Below, piece after piece: positions 33,691-45,206 of a stretch of 64,000 nucleotides of DNA (within the stretch, counting starts at the first letter, position 1; each line of letters starts with the position of its first letter). The notes under the pieces were generated by a model. The model was given only the letters and a program-made list of their open reading frames with translations. It was not told the DNA's origin and searched no databases. This DNA is from Phascolarctos cinereus (Eukaryota; Chordata; Mammalia; Diprotodontia; Phascolarctidae), in assembly GCF_002099425.1 (NCBI RefSeq), contig NW_018344164.1:4876001-4940000 (forward strand), read 5' to 3'. Both the position numbers and the translations under genes were made by a program.

Positions 33691-34697
33691 GAAATCGAGG
33701 TGAGATGAAACTTAATGAAGAAAAGCTCCATAAATATCCTGAGCAAGATGGAACTGATGTTTTTTTTTTTTAAAGTGAGATTTTATTTAATGACTCCAGA
33801 GCAAGAGAAATCAGTGCCTCCATTATCATGGATATTCATGCAGAATACAGGGAGGAATAGAATACACAATGATAAAAAGTGACATCTTGATTGAAAATGT
33901 TCATAAGAAGTGAAGCTTTCCTAGTAACCTGTGGAGAATCAGATACACCTCCGCATTTCTGGTCATTCTCTTCTAGGCAGAATATTAGACTTAGGTGCAA
34001 ATGACCTTCAGATACATGAGGTGGACATACCAGACCAGTCAGGAGGAGCTCCAAATTTTCCATGATACTTATAACAATTTGAAAGACACCAAAAAGATTG
34101 TGCATGAATGGATAAGTTCTGGATGGAAAATCAAATGTATACCCATGCTGAGATGACTGCTATTATATACTAGGCAAAACATCTTGTAGGAAGCATTCTA
34201 TATCCATGAAATGCTATCAGATTTAATTTACAACACCTGCTTCATATGACACTCTCAAAATCTGTTCCTTTCCACTAAATCTGCAACCAGGATGGGGCAA
34301 CTGGGTCTATGTCCCAAAGTGTAAAAATTTAAAGGTTGCCAAGAATACTTGTAGTCTTTTTCATGATACAAAACATTGAATTTAACATTTAGCAAGAACA
34401 GTTCAAATGGTAATATACCAGAGAGTGATCTTTCCTCTCTGATGTCCCTACCTATCCCTCAGGATATCCCATATTTTTCCTCAGAGTCTATATCCTTTCC
34501 TCCACTCAACAGCATCTATTTTGAAAAGTTGATTTGAGGGGTTGTTGCAAGCAATTTGCAATAGATTAAAAAAAATAGCTAAGTATTTCTGCACATTCCA
34601 CTTAGATGTATCATCATTTGATTCATTAAAAGTACATATCTACCAAATACTAAAATATCAGTTTAACATGACAGCTTTTATTCTTTGTTTATTGGGC
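33691..34697. other. Unassigned DNA
   Basis: No family or coding feature recognised. The minus open frame of 89 aa (33,836-34,105) has no domain. Confidence 0.4.
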
Positions 34698-34892
34698 TGG
34701 TAGTATAATATAGTGAAAAGAAAACTGAGTCAGCAGGCCTAGATTTAAATGCTGCTTATCAGGTTCACTAGCTGGGTGACTTTAGGAAAGTTGTCTAAAC
34801 TTGCTGGGCTTCAGTTTCCTCCTCTTCAAAATGAAAAGCCTGGCCTCAGTGAAGACAGAGGTTCCTTCCAACTATAGACCAATGATCTATTT
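34698..34892 (+). mobile_element. MIR3-type SINE, near full length
   Basis: 'gtagtataatatagtgaaaa' head, 'gggcttcagtttcctcc', MIR3 tail 'agaggttccttccaac'. Confidence 0.78.
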
Positions 34893-35094
34893 ATTTAAAA
34901 TATTAATAACTTGTAATATATGATTCAATATGTTTTTCCTCAGTAGTTTTGTATGCCAGGAGGGTCCATTGGGTGTTTGTTACTGAATCTGTAGGTGATA
35001 TGTATGGTCAGACATTCCACTCTGCCTTGCATTACAGAAAGGATCCACAGACTTCTTTCACAGCAGCTCCTACTGACCTGAGGGGAAAACGAGT

Positions 35095-35260
35095 AAAAAT
35101 CCAATCCAATCTAATTTTTCAGATGATGAAATGACACTCAGAGAGATGAATCAGGTACTCCAAGGTACCAAATATATAGAACTGACATAACAGATATGAG
35201 ATTGAAAGCAAGGTCTTCTGCCTCCAAATCCAGGCCTCATATCATTATTCCATTCCATTT
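35095..35260 (-). mobile_element. MIR-type SINE, decayed
   Basis: 'tttttcagatgatgaaatg', 'cactcagagagatgaatc', head 'cctccaaatccaggcctc'. Confidence 0.55.
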
Positions 35261-36499
35261 GTTGGTCACATGCTAGACACATCCTCATCCCCTCTGCTTG
35301 CCAAATAAGGTCACTATCCCAACTATATTAAGACATATTAGTGGGAACTAACACACAGTATTTCCTTCATACCTGTTGTTGGTATTGGGAGGAGACATAC
35401 TTGGGTTGAGTTGGGTGCTTGTCCAAGAAGGAATTGCCCTTTTTCTCTTCATGCCGATTTCCCTTTGTGTAAAAGGTACCCAGATGCACTTGCTCCCAGG
35501 AAGCATTTTCAGGAAGAGGGTGAAAGTGATTTTTCTTGGCAGCTGGATGAGGGTCTTTTGGAAATGCCAACTAACCAGGGACACCCATAGAAACAAAAAG
35601 AACTGCTGATTAGTCTTTGCAGAAATGCAGAACATGCCACATGCCTACACATGGGTCACCATTTAGAAATGATGATTTGACATGAACTTAGTAAGGAAGG
35701 AGGGAGGTTTTTTTCTTCTTTATGAGAGATAGTTATGGGTAGAAGAATGCATTGTTTTCTCTCTTCTCTGTTGTTTTTCAAGAGGCCTAATTGAGCACAG
35801 CTGTGAAATGACGAGGAACTAAAACAGGAAATGAGTGTTTCGATAATTTCGCATTTCTAAAGCACCTCTTAAATGTCGTGTGTGAAAATACCAGCCACAA
35901 TACCTTCAGAGAGTAACAATGGAGGGCCAGATTTATCATACCAAACTGTCTCCAGAATACATTCAGAGGCATACAATCTCTATTTTCAAAGAGATTCTGA
36001 AAATGATCCCACCTTCCCTAAGCTGCTATAGAATTCTCATGCTTTAGCCTGTCTTGTTTTTCAGAGGCTGCTTTGAAATCCATTTGTTCACAAGCAATAG
36101 GCCCTTTCTGCGTACTCCCTCCTCCTTTCTAGGCCCCTCCTATCCCCCTTCTGAAACTTTCTATAGCTGTGACTTCCCCTGCTGCTCCATGACTGATGGA
36201 CAGTGATCTCTTGATGATGCCCCAATGATTCCAGGTCAGAGGTCAAAAAAAGTTCATATGCCTGTGAAATATCCCATATAAAGACTCTGTGTAAAACCCA
36301 TGGACCTCATGTATTTCATGGAGATATTCTTGTGGGGAGCAATAGACCACCATCTATTAAGGTAGAAACACTGGTGAGTGTAACATAACTTGGGTGGGTC
36401 AAGTGTTGAGGGCAGCATCTTTCAAGATCATGATTCAATCATCTTTCTTCTTCTGTCATTGCCTGAGAAGCATCACCCTCAAGGCCCAACATTAAGAAA
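35261..36499. other. Unassigned, repeat-poor DNA
   Basis: No family recognised. Open frames at 35,348-35,635 lie on both strands and lack domains. 35,780-36,110 is a candidate conserved non-coding block (findings). Confidence 0.4.
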
Positions 36500-38265
36500 C
36501 TGGAATTAAGGATAGTATTAATGAATAGGTCAAGGGTTGTAAAATTAGTGTTAGTGAATGCAGGTAATGAATCAAATTAATATTAGACACATACCTATTG
36601 CATCCTTCTCTTTGCTGTAACTAAGAGTCTTACACTGAAAGTTTCTTCAACTTCTACCTCTCTGACCATTCCTTCTTAGTCTTCTGTATTGAATCTTAAT
36701 CTAGGACATGGCCACTAGCCAAGGCCTTGTTCTCTTTTCCATCTATAATATCTTGTTAGGTAATCTCATCAGTCTCCGTGGGTTCAAATATGTCTTTGCC
36801 AGTGATTCCCAGCTCTATCCATCTATCCCTAATCTCTCTCCTCAGCTTTGGTTCTAAATTTCCAACTGCTTCTTGGACATCCTGTTTTGGATTTCTTATA
36901 GTCAGATCAAACTAACTCAACGTGTCCAAAACAAAACTCATCCTTTTTTCCCTTTTTTGGAGAAATGCTCCCTTCTTCCCAATTTACCATTTGTTGTTGA
37001 GAGAATTACCAAAATCCCAGTCATCCAGGCTTTTTTTTTTTTATCCAGGCTTTTGGGGTCATCTTCAACCACTTACTTTTATTCATACCAAATAAGTAAT
37101 ATTACGAATTCTTGCCATTTCTATGTTCAAAATATTAGTTTCTTTGTCTTCTCTTCACAGCCCTGGTACAAGCACTCTATCAGTTCATGACTTGATGGCT
37201 GCAATGCCTTTCTAACTGTTCTCCCTGCCTTCAGTCTTTCTCATTCCTTGAAAGAAAGCAGCATTTGCACATAAATACATGGTTCATATTAATGTGCAAA
37301 AGTCTTTAGTGCTCCTTTATAGTATAAAATACAACTCCTTAACCTGGCATATGCCTTACAAAGTTGGCTCATCTTACTTTTCAAATCTTTTTTTTCCCAC
37401 ATATTACTCCCCTATAGTTATCATCTGTTTCAAAATAATTGGATTGCTAATTATTCCCTTATTTATATATATTATGCTGCATTCTATCTCCTTCCCCTGT
37501 GCCTTTGCATAGGAATAGAGTATAAACAAGCTGTACAGACACACTGATGACTTTTGTTACCATTGGGCATTTACCTAAGGGAAATGTGCATGAGGAAATA
37601 GCTGCTCTGTGTAAAAGGTGAATGACCAGTGGCAATGCAATCACAGGTGTGCCAGTATATTTGGCCCACCCTCTGTGCATGCTTATCACCTTCCCCTCTC
37701 CCTGAAACTGCTGGATTGCTTCCCCAGATTACGTCTGTCACGTGTAGTAGAATTGTTAACTTTCTTTCAAGCCCACCTCAATCTCCATTTTCTACACAAA
37801 GACTTTGTTGGTCCCTAGTGCAACTAGAGAGGACAGTGGATAGAGCACCACACCTGGAATCAGGAAGACCCGAGTTCGAATGTGCCCTGAGCCACTTAGT
37901 AGCTGTGTGTCCCTCGGCAAGTCACTTAATCCTATTTGCCTCAGTTTCCTCACCTGTAAAATGAACCAGAGAAGGAAATGGCAAACCACTGTAGTATCTC
38001 TGTCAATAAAACCCCATATGGGGTCACAAAGAGTCAGACATGACTAAAGGGATTAAACAACAAGAATTATTGGTGCTCTCACCTTGAAATCCATTTGTAT
38101 TGCTTTGTATGTACTTTGTATCTCTTTATCTAGGCATATGTTACATCCTCTAAGTAAAATGTAAGCTATGTGAGGGCAAGGGTTATTTCATTTTTGTCTT
38201 TCTATTCCCAGCTTTCCATGTAAAAGGCTTTTAATAATTGTTTGTGGAACGGATTGATTTGAATG
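36500..38265 (+). mobile_element. L2-type LINE, broken by a SINE and an unassigned insert
   Basis: 'aactcaacgtgtccaaaac', 'gcttttggggtcatcttc', 'gatggctgcaatgcctttc', 'acctggcatatgccttac' and 'cccctgtgcctttgcat' follow CR1-clade order. After an unassigned piece (about 37,515-37,735) and a SINE (37,818-38,063) the 3' end resumes with 'gtaagctatgtgagggc' and 'taataattgtttgtgg'. The 105-aa frame at 36,873-37,190 is part of this decayed ORF2 end. Confidence 0.68.
37818..38063 (+). mobile_element. tRNA-derived SINE with Bov-B/RTE tail, good Pol III boxes
   Basis: The forward copy shows the architecture clearly: head 'aggacagtggatagagc' (A-box region), 'cccgagttcgaatgtgc' (B box GAGTTCGAATG), core 'tgtgtgtccctcggcaag', 'ctcacctgtaaaatgaacc', then the RTE-like tail 'gtcacaaagagtcagac' and 'atgactaaagggattaaac', ending in AAC. 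It interrupts the L2 copy around it. Confidence 0.93.
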
Positions 38266-39364
38266 CAGGTGCAGAATGACCTCTAATGTGATTACCCACT
38301 TTGTTCATGAATAGTAGAATAATCACCACTTTATACCTGCTTCTCCCTTTGAATTGAGAAGTAAAAATAAAACCTCTCCTTTATTCTCACAGCAACATTT
38401 AGAAATTTTTGTTCTGGAGTCCAGGAACAAGACAGGTATCCTCAACTGAGGTATTGTGGAAGGGTATGGCAGACTCGGGAGATTGGAAAGGCAACAACCC
38501 CAAAATAGTAGCTCAAGTTTTTGATTGTGAAGCCACAGAGAATGTGAAAAAGAACAAAGAAAGCTAAGGAAGGAATGTACTTCAGTGAGCTGAAGTGGAT
38601 TTACAAATATAATTTTATTGCTATACAATTTCACACCCTAGGGCAAAACCCAAGTCACCCCAACACAGTTAGGACTATATTCTCATTCTCTGAAAAAGAA
38701 AAAAAAAATTCAAGGAGTCCACCAATAAACTGAATGTGGCTGGAAGGTTTTGTTTTTCCTTGTTTTCTTTTAATTAGCAGTATAGCCTTTGGGATCATAG
38801 GGGGAGTACCAAATTCTTTGGAACAGTAGATTTATCTTTAGGGAATAGATATTTACTAATACAGTTCTCTTCCCATGATTAAACTGAGCCAACGTTTCCC
38901 ATGACATTCAAGCACATAAGCTTTCTTCTTCTAGGATGGGTCGATAAGTATAATCTTCTCCAGTGGGTGACACTTCCAGCTCCTTCCCTTCCCTGCACAG
39001 ACAGCAATCTCTCTCTGAATCTACAATTGGATGACTCCATACATTATTCGTGGCAAGCAGGGATGCTGAATCATTTAGAGTTCAACTAGTCTCAGATTCA
39101 ACACAATGATACACTACCTAAAACACACAGAAGATGAGACTGCATACATCATTGTGAGTATATTGAATTCACATTTACTTCGAATGCTGGAGTCTCCAAA
39201 TCTCATTAAACCATTTAAATGGCCTTTGTCCTTTCATGGCAGTAGGGATGTCAACATGAATACAGCATAGAAAATTAAGGTCCCAGAGGAAATAACATTT
39301 CCTAATATTCAATTTCAGCTAAATGAAGGGGTAAGGATAGAGAGACTCAATTAAAAATAGGATT
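38266..39364. other. Unassigned DNA
   Basis: No family recognised over 1.1 kb. Open frames of 103 aa minus (38,323-38,634) and 62 aa plus (38,901-39,089) have no domain. Confidence 0.4.
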
Positions 39365-39530
39365 ATAAATTTAAAGCTGGAGGGGATCTTAAGGAATCTA
39401 GTACAAACTCCTAATTTTAAAGAAAAGGAGACTGAGGGTCAGAGAAGAGAAAGAATTTGCCCAAGTTGTAGTTTTAACCCACATTCTCTGTTTACAGAGT
39501 TGTTGTGCTTTCCCCTGTTCTTTGCCAGAT
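39365..39530 (-). mobile_element. MIR3-type SINE
   Basis: 'tttaaagctggaggggatc', 'ttaaggaatctagtac', 'aaggagactgagggtcag', decayed head. Confidence 0.68.
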
Positions 39531-39536
39531 CAGTAA

Positions 39537-39672
39537 GGATTATAGACTTAGAGTAGAAAGAGACCTCAGAGATCATCTCACTCCATCCCTTAATTTTTCA
39601 GATGGGGAAACTGAGATCCAGAAGTAGGAAGGGATTTCCAAAGGCAACACAGGTTGTAACACCATTTACATC
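39537..39672 (-). mobile_element. Second MIR3-type SINE, same orientation
   Basis: 'gacttagagtagaaagag', 'cctcagagatcatctcac', 'cagatggggaaactgag'. It lies directly beside the previous copy. Confidence 0.68.
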
Positions 39673-39872
39673 TGTACTTTTTCTAAGTTCAAATAGGTTT
39701 CTAAGTTCAAATAAGAAACAGATATTGGTTACATTCGATAAGCCTAATGGTACAAACCCATTGTCTGTTTTTGCTCTTACTCTATGAAATGGTGCCTGTT
39801 TATTTCAGAAATGTCTCTTTATATATGAACCTATTTATCACATGGTCTGAGAATATCTATTAGTTCTTTGGG

Positions 39873-39876
<4 letters not shown>

Positions 39877-39917
<41 letters not shown>
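39877..39917. repeat. (TG)n microsatellite
   Basis: About 20 TG units. Confidence 0.97.
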
Positions 39918-39919
<2 letters not shown>

Positions 39920-39994
39920 GTATTCATCTTTCCATAACTGCCTTAAGAGTGATGGTCCTGTATTTTATTAATATTATGCAGTATTTACTTAGTT

Positions 39995-40024
39995 GTCATC
40001 ATCATCATCATCATCATCATCATT
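39995..40024. repeat. (ATC)n microsatellite
   Basis: About nine perfect trinucleotide units. Confidence 0.97.
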
Positions 40025-40559
40025 CTTTTCTGTTCTAGGTCACATGGTACATTCGTTGGAATGCTTGTGAATGAGTCATGACCAAATGCAATGAAACTCA
40101 GCTCAAGAATGACAGAGGGACTTTTTTCCTATTTTCTCCTATGAGAGTCATATCCCAAATGCAACAAATATCTGTTTACCTCCAGGTGGAGTTTATGAAA
40201 CAGCAAACATTTAAGATTAGTACCAAAAGACTTTATGAGTGCCATCCATATGAAATCAATCAACCAATAACACGTAGACAAAGAAGTGTCAAACAAAAGG
40301 TTGAGTTATGCAAACTTTTTTTTAAAAAAAATGTTTTACATACTTCTGAGATCAATATAAGACCATGTTATTGCCATAAGACATTATAGAGAGGTCATCA
40401 TTATTAAAGAGTCCAGACAGTGATTGACACAGATAATATAGCAATGTGGTAGAAACTGTAACTTCTCATGAAAGGTTATAACTGTTAGCATCTATATATA
40501 TTAAATATCTAAATACTGTCCCCATGTGGGTTACCTTCCTCCTCTCATCCCCCATGCCA
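40025..40559. other. Unassigned DNA
   Basis: A 103-aa open frame on plus (40,078-40,389) is the longest non-repeat frame nearby. Its translation (MTKCNETQLKNDRGTF...) shows no domain or signal I recognise, and codon use gives no support. Probably chance. Confidence 0.35.
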
Positions 40560-40670
40560 GTACCCCTATATGTGTTATCTTAGAATAGAAGCTCTTTCAA
40601 AACAGGACTATTTTGCTGCTTATACTATAGTGTATGACACATAGTAAATGTTCAATAAATGTTTTATCTT
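40560..40670 (+). mobile_element. L2 3' terminus
   Basis: 'atagaagctctttcaaaac', 'tgacacatagtaaatgttc', 'aataaatgttttatc'. Confidence 0.65.
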
Positions 40671-40671
40671 C

Positions 40672-40713
40672 TATCTGTCTGTCTATCTATCTATCTATCT
40701 ATCTATCTATAAC
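40672..40713. repeat. (CTAT)n/(CTGT)n microsatellite
   Basis: About ten tetranucleotide units at the end of the L2 tail. Confidence 0.95.
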
Positions 40714-40797
40714 TTATCAACCTCTATGTAAATATACACACAAATATGCATGTATGTACATGTACATAAAATTTTATGTACATATACATAAAATTAC

Positions 40798-40908
40798 CTA
40801 ATTTTCAGGGTTATTGTGAGCATTAAATGCTATTGTATTGGTAAAGTACTTTGCAACCATTTAAGCATTATTTATGTAAATGCTACCTCTTATTGTTGTT
40901 TTTGCAGC
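40798..40908 (+). mobile_element. MIR-type SINE, 3' end
   Basis: 'cagggttattgtgagcatt', 'gtaaagtactttgcaacc', 'atgtaaatgctacctctt'. Confidence 0.7.
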
Positions 40909-41144
40909 TGCTGCTATTTCTTTTAAAAAAAATCAAGTACCCAGATTTATAAACCAAAAGTTTGCTATCTTAAATAAACTAACAGACAACAAATTCTCCT
41001 ATGACAAATGTAACTTCAAAATAAATTTGACAACAATGCAAATAGACTACTAGAAGTGGAGAATAATCACAAACTAAATTGTTACCTACAATCACTCATG
41101 CATAAAAAAATGACCCACAAACGGGAACAGGATTTTAAAGACAT

Positions 41145-41875
41145 TTCCTTAAATTACATGCAAAAAAAGAAACTTTAAATTTTAATGATCAAGCATGACT
41201 CAAAGAGATATGAGAGGACACCATCACCCACCCCTCTATTGAAGTAGCAGGTCCACAGATGTTACATATAGCATATGTTTTTGGAATTTTTCATTGTGGT
41301 GTCAGTTGTGCTAATTTGTTTCCTTTTATCATGACAAATTATGATCAAAGTTGAGATTTTCTCAGCAGTTGCTAACATTCCTCGTATTCTTTCTTTTGCA
41401 GTTTGTAAAGACAGTGAAGCTTAACGCAGGAGATAGAATGGCTAAAAGATATCTCTTTGTTTGAAAGAGAAAAGTGGGGAAATATAACTCCAATGTTCTC
41501 TAAGCAATTCGGGCTGAGCAGAACACTAGTATACAGCAACAGCGTTGTAAAGATGAGTTTTTCTCAGCAGTTGCTAACAGTCCTCATATTCTTTCTTTTG
41601 CAGTTTGTAAAGACAGTGAAGCTTAATGCAGGAGATAGAACGTAAAAGAGATATGAGAATGCACTTCCCCCTACCATGTTTCTTCACAAATGTGGGGGAC
41701 TTTTCATATGTTGCTTAATTTTGCTGAACTACTTTTTTTTTTTATTTTATTCTGTTTTACAAGCAATGGATCTCTGAAAAGGGGAAGGTAGAAAGACACA
41801 GGTAGACTTATAGGCTGTGTGAAAAAAAAATCAATTCAATAACTTTAAAATGAAAAGCAAAAAAAAGTCACCATA
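41145..41875 (+). mobile_element. Probable LINE 3' end with an internal tandem duplication
   Basis: 'ctaagcaattcgggctgagc' and 'agtatacagcaacagcg' resemble a marsupial LINE 3' region. 'tgctgaactacttttttttt' and a final A-rich stretch (41,820-41,870) fit a 3' UTR with tail. The segment at 41,352-41,452 recurs at 41,553-41,654. The family is uncertain. Confidence 0.4.
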
Positions 41876-42214
41876 GTAAGTAGTCAATTACTAAACTACA
41901 TGGAATGAAATGTTCTCAAAGCAGAGACATAATGGAAGAAAGTGAAAGTGTGTAAGAAATGGATGGATTACATATTATACTCAGTGTCCTATTTTCTATG
42001 TGAGAATGCTGTCAGGGAGCCTGCTCAAGTGAGATTCCATCACCAAACTTTTATTCTGTTAGAAGTATTCATTTTATCTACTTGCTCTGTTAAGCTAGGC
42101 TCAGCATTAACACAACCAAGCAAAATATCCACAGACCATTTCTCTCTGACTGTTAAACAAAAAATTAAGGTAAGTATAATAAAATATAAAACTGATATTA
42201 ATAGACAATAGCAC

Positions 42215-42390
42215 TTCAAGGATTACAATATGATATATAATTTCATTTGATTTTCATAAGAACTGTTTGAAGTAGATACTACAGATATTATCATTCCCCC
42301 ATAAGTAAGGAACTAAATAGCCCATAAATCAATTACCTAACTACTAAAATAAATGACAAGATTCTCTGCTCTGAAATCATTTCCAAATAA
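42215..42390 (-). mobile_element. MIR-type SINE, decayed
   Basis: 'atttcatttgattttcat', 'tgaagtagatactacag', 'tatcattcccccataag' follow the reversed MIR order. Confidence 0.5.
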
Positions 42391-42672
42391 GAACAATCTA
42401 TCTAAAGAGTGTATTAGGTGGAATGGAGACTTTGAAATAAAGTCAACCAACAATGGGCTTTAGTCTAAGTACAAACTCATAGACCACAGCACAGAGCATG
42501 AAAGTAGTAAACCCCTTGCCCTTGATCATACCACCTTGGAAGAACTGAAAACTTACAGGTCCCTAGAAATATCTCTGAAAACAGCTGCCCAAAGCTTGGG
42601 ACAGTACATTCTCCATACTGGAAGCAGACCCCTACCTTAACAAAGAGTTTAAAACTCAAGTAATTGTCTAGG

Positions 42673-43736
42673 ATGATAAGCAAACTGTGCAAAAGAAAAG
42701 ACAAACCATGGAACCTTTTGTTGGTGACAAATAAGATCAAAACATATAACCAGAAGAAGATAACAAAATCAAAGCTCCTACATCCAAAGCCTCCAAGAAA
42801 AATGTTAAGCAATCCCAGGCCATGGAGGAGCTCAGAAAAGATTTTGAGAAGCAAGTAAGAGAAGTAGAGGAAAAACTGGGAAGAGAAATGAGAGTGATGC
42901 AAGAAAATAATGAAAAACAAGTCAACAGCTTGCTAAAGGAGACCCCAAAAAATACTGAAGAAAATAACACCTTAAAAAACAGCCTAACCCAAATGGAAAA
43001 AGGAGTCCCAAAAGCCAATGAGGAGAAGAATGCCTAAAAGCAAAATTGGCCAAATGGAAAAGGAAGTCCAAAAGCTCACTGAAGACAATACTTCCTTAAA
43101 AATTAAAATGGAGCAAATGGAAGCTAGTGACTTTATGAGAAATCAAGACATTGTAAAACAAAACCAAAAGAATTAAAGAAAAAAAAGACAATGTGAAATA
43201 TCTCATTGGAAAAATAACAGACCTGGAAAATAGATCCAGGAGTGACAATTTAAAAATTATTGGACTATCTGAAAGCCATGATCAAAAAAAGAGCCTAGAC
43301 ATCATCTTTCAAGAAATTGTCCAGGAAAACTGCCCTGATGTTCTAGAACCAGAGGGCAAAATAGAAATTGAAAGAATCCACCAACCTCCTCCTGAAAGAG
43401 ATCCCCATAGGAGAACTCCTAGGAATATTGTAGCCAAATTCCAGAGTTCCCAGGCCAAGGAGAAAATGATTCAAGCAGCCAGAAAGAAACAATTCAAGTA
43501 CTGTGGAAACACAATCAGGATAACACAAGATTTAGCAGCTTCTACATTAAAGGACCGCAGGGCATGGAATATAATATTCAGGAGGGCAAAGGAGATAGGA
43601 TTACAACCAAGAATCACCTACCCAGCAAAACTGAGTATAATCCTTCAGGGGAAAAAAATGGTCATTCAGTGAAATAGAGGACTTTCAAGTGTTTCTGATG
43701 AAAAGACCAGAGCTGAATAGAAAATTTGACTTTTAA
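42673..43736 (+). pseudogene. L1/HAL1 ORF1p (RNA-binding chaperone), frameshifted
   Basis: ORF1p coats element RNA as a trimer. Here the coding run is split over several frames. Residues from 42,822 (MEELRKDFEKQVREVEEKLG...) form a Lys/Glu-rich coiled coil. 43,193-43,672 (159 aa) carries the RRM-like and C-terminal domains: PRNIVAKFQSSQAKEKM, AARKKQFKYCGNTIRITQDL, LKDRRAWNIIF and LQPRITYPAKLSI, all close to human L1 ORF1p. One more frame change near 43,655 is needed to reach the family's C-terminus SEIEDFQVFLMKRPELNRKF, which ends at 43,736. With at least three frame breaks it is not expected to give a full protein. Confidence 0.88.
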
Positions 43737-43895
43737 ATACAGAACTCGAGTGAAACATGAAGAGGTAAACAAGAAAGAGAAATCATAAGAGACTTACTAA
43801 AGTTGAACTGTTTACATTCCTACATGGAAAGATGATATCTATAACTCATGAAACCTTTGTCAGTATTAGGGTAGTTGGAGGGGGGAAATTATATG

Positions 43896-43950
<55 letters not shown>
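43896..43950. repeat. (GATA)n microsatellite in the HAL1-like 3' region
   Basis: About 13 perfect units at a spot where the family seems prone to simple repeats. Confidence 0.97.
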
Positions 43951-43951
<1 letters not shown>

Positions 43952-44645
43952 GGGCACAGGGTTAACAGGGTGAGTTGAAGATGAAGGGGTGATATATAAA
44001 AAATAAAATTAAGGGTTGAGAGAGGATTACACTGGGAGAAGAGAAATAGAGAGGTAGAATGGGGTAAATTATCTCACATAAAACAGACAAGAAAAGACTT
44101 TTACAGTGGAGTGGAAACAGGGGAAGGTGAGAGGGAATAAGTGAATCTTATTCTTATCATATTTGGCTTAAGAAGGAAATAACATACACACTCAATTGTG
44201 TATGGAAATTCATCTTACCCTACAGGAAAATAGGGGGGAAGGGGATAAGAGAGTAGGGGAATGATAGGAGGGTGGGCAGATTACGGGAAGGGGTAATCAG
44301 AAGCAAACACTAGAAAAAAGGGGGGACAGGATAGGATGTAGGGAAATATAGTTAGTTTTTCACAACATGACTACTATGGAAATGTTTTGCATGACTACAC
44401 ATGCATAACCTGTATCAAGTTCCTTGCCTTGTCAATGAGGATGGGTAGGGAGTGAGGAAGGGAGAAAATTTGCAACCCAAAGTTTTAAAAACAGATGTTA
44501 AAAATTGTTTTCACATGCAACTGGGAAATAAGATATACAGGCAATCTATCCTGCCCTACAGGAAAATAGAAGAGGAAGGGGATAAGAGGGGGGCAGAATA
44601 AAAGGGTGGGCAGATTAGGAGAAAAAGTATTCTGAATGTCCGCTG

Positions 44646-44938
44646 TCTCACTAGCAAAAAGTGAAATAAAGTCAAGGTAATAAGTATTTATTAAATGTTG
44701 CCTATGCAAACTGTCTCAGGTCTGTAGGGAGAATAAAAGGAAGCAGAATTAGGATAAGTGCCAAAGCAAAAGTTATCAGTTAGGTTGAGTTCCTACAAAT
44801 TGTTCATCCAGGATTTCCTTGTCACTTAGAGCAGATTTTTAAGGCTGAACATAATAAATACGTCTCCCAATACTGATATTTTATTCTTTAATTTCACTAC
44901 CCTCCAGTGAGTACATATGTTTTCAGGTTTGGTGGCTG
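44646..44938 (+). repeat. 293-bp copy of downstream DNA inside the HAL1-like element
   Basis: Nearly identical to 46,026-46,350: three mismatches seen, plus one 32-bp gap. It lies in the same orientation 1,380 bp upstream. Both sides of this copy are HAL1-like 3' sequence, so this is the inserted copy. Confidence 0.93.
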
Positions 44939-45050
44939 GGGGAGGGACAAGATGGAGAGAAAATTTGGAACTCAAAATCTTGTGGAACTGAATGTAGAAA
45001 ACGAGAAATAAGTAAATTAATAAAAAATTTAAAAATTAAAAACAAATGTC

Positions 45051-45206
45051 ATGGAGGAAAGCACAATGGGTGGGGAGGGGCTCAAAAGCATTAGAAAAGA
45101 TGCTCCCCCAATCTCTTAGGGCTAATCTTAGACCCTGAGGAGAGATGTAGTTGCTGAGTTCTAGGGACCCAACCAGTCAAGGGGAGAGCAGCTCTAAAAC
45201 ATGGGT
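45051..45206. other. Unassigned DNA
   Basis: Nothing recognised between the HAL1-like tail and the next SINE. Confidence 0.4.

Larger units (their letters stand above)
42480..45050 (+). mobile_element. HAL1-like element (L1 ORF1 without ORF2)
   Basis: Non-autonomous relative of LINE-1. A marsupial L1-type 5' UTR (42,480-42,672; 'gaaaacttacaggtccctag', 'ctgaaaacagctgcccaaag') precedes ORF1 (42,673-43,736). A long non-coding 3' region follows, with no endonuclease or reverse transcriptase sequence. That region holds a GATA tract, then 'gcatgactacacatgcat' and 'aagttttaaaaacagatg'. A 'ccctacaggaaaatag' segment occurs twice (44,218 and 44,553), so part of the 3' region is duplicated. A foreign 293-bp block (44,646-44,938) interrupts the end, after which 'atttggaactcaaaatc' and an A-rich tail finish the element. 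The order fits HAL1 better than an L1 with a random internal deletion, though I cannot exclude the latter. Confidence 0.75.

Noticed and set aside
35348-35635. Overlapping 95-, 67- and 77-aa frames on both strands
   Set aside because: Mutual overlap, no domain, no conserved signal. Probably chance.
37818-37900. tRNA gene
   Set aside because: Only the A- and B-box region of a SINE head. No cloverleaf with matched acceptor stem.
40078-40389. 103-aa frame on plus
   Set aside because: No recognisable domain, no splice or promoter context. Consistent with chance in AT-rich DNA.
41400-41650. Duplicated host exon
   Set aside because: The acceptor-like stretch lacks a clear donor and open frame, and the context looks LINE-derived.
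42477-43018. 147-aa and 93-aa minus frames
   Set aside because: Antisense of the HAL1-like 5' UTR and ORF1.
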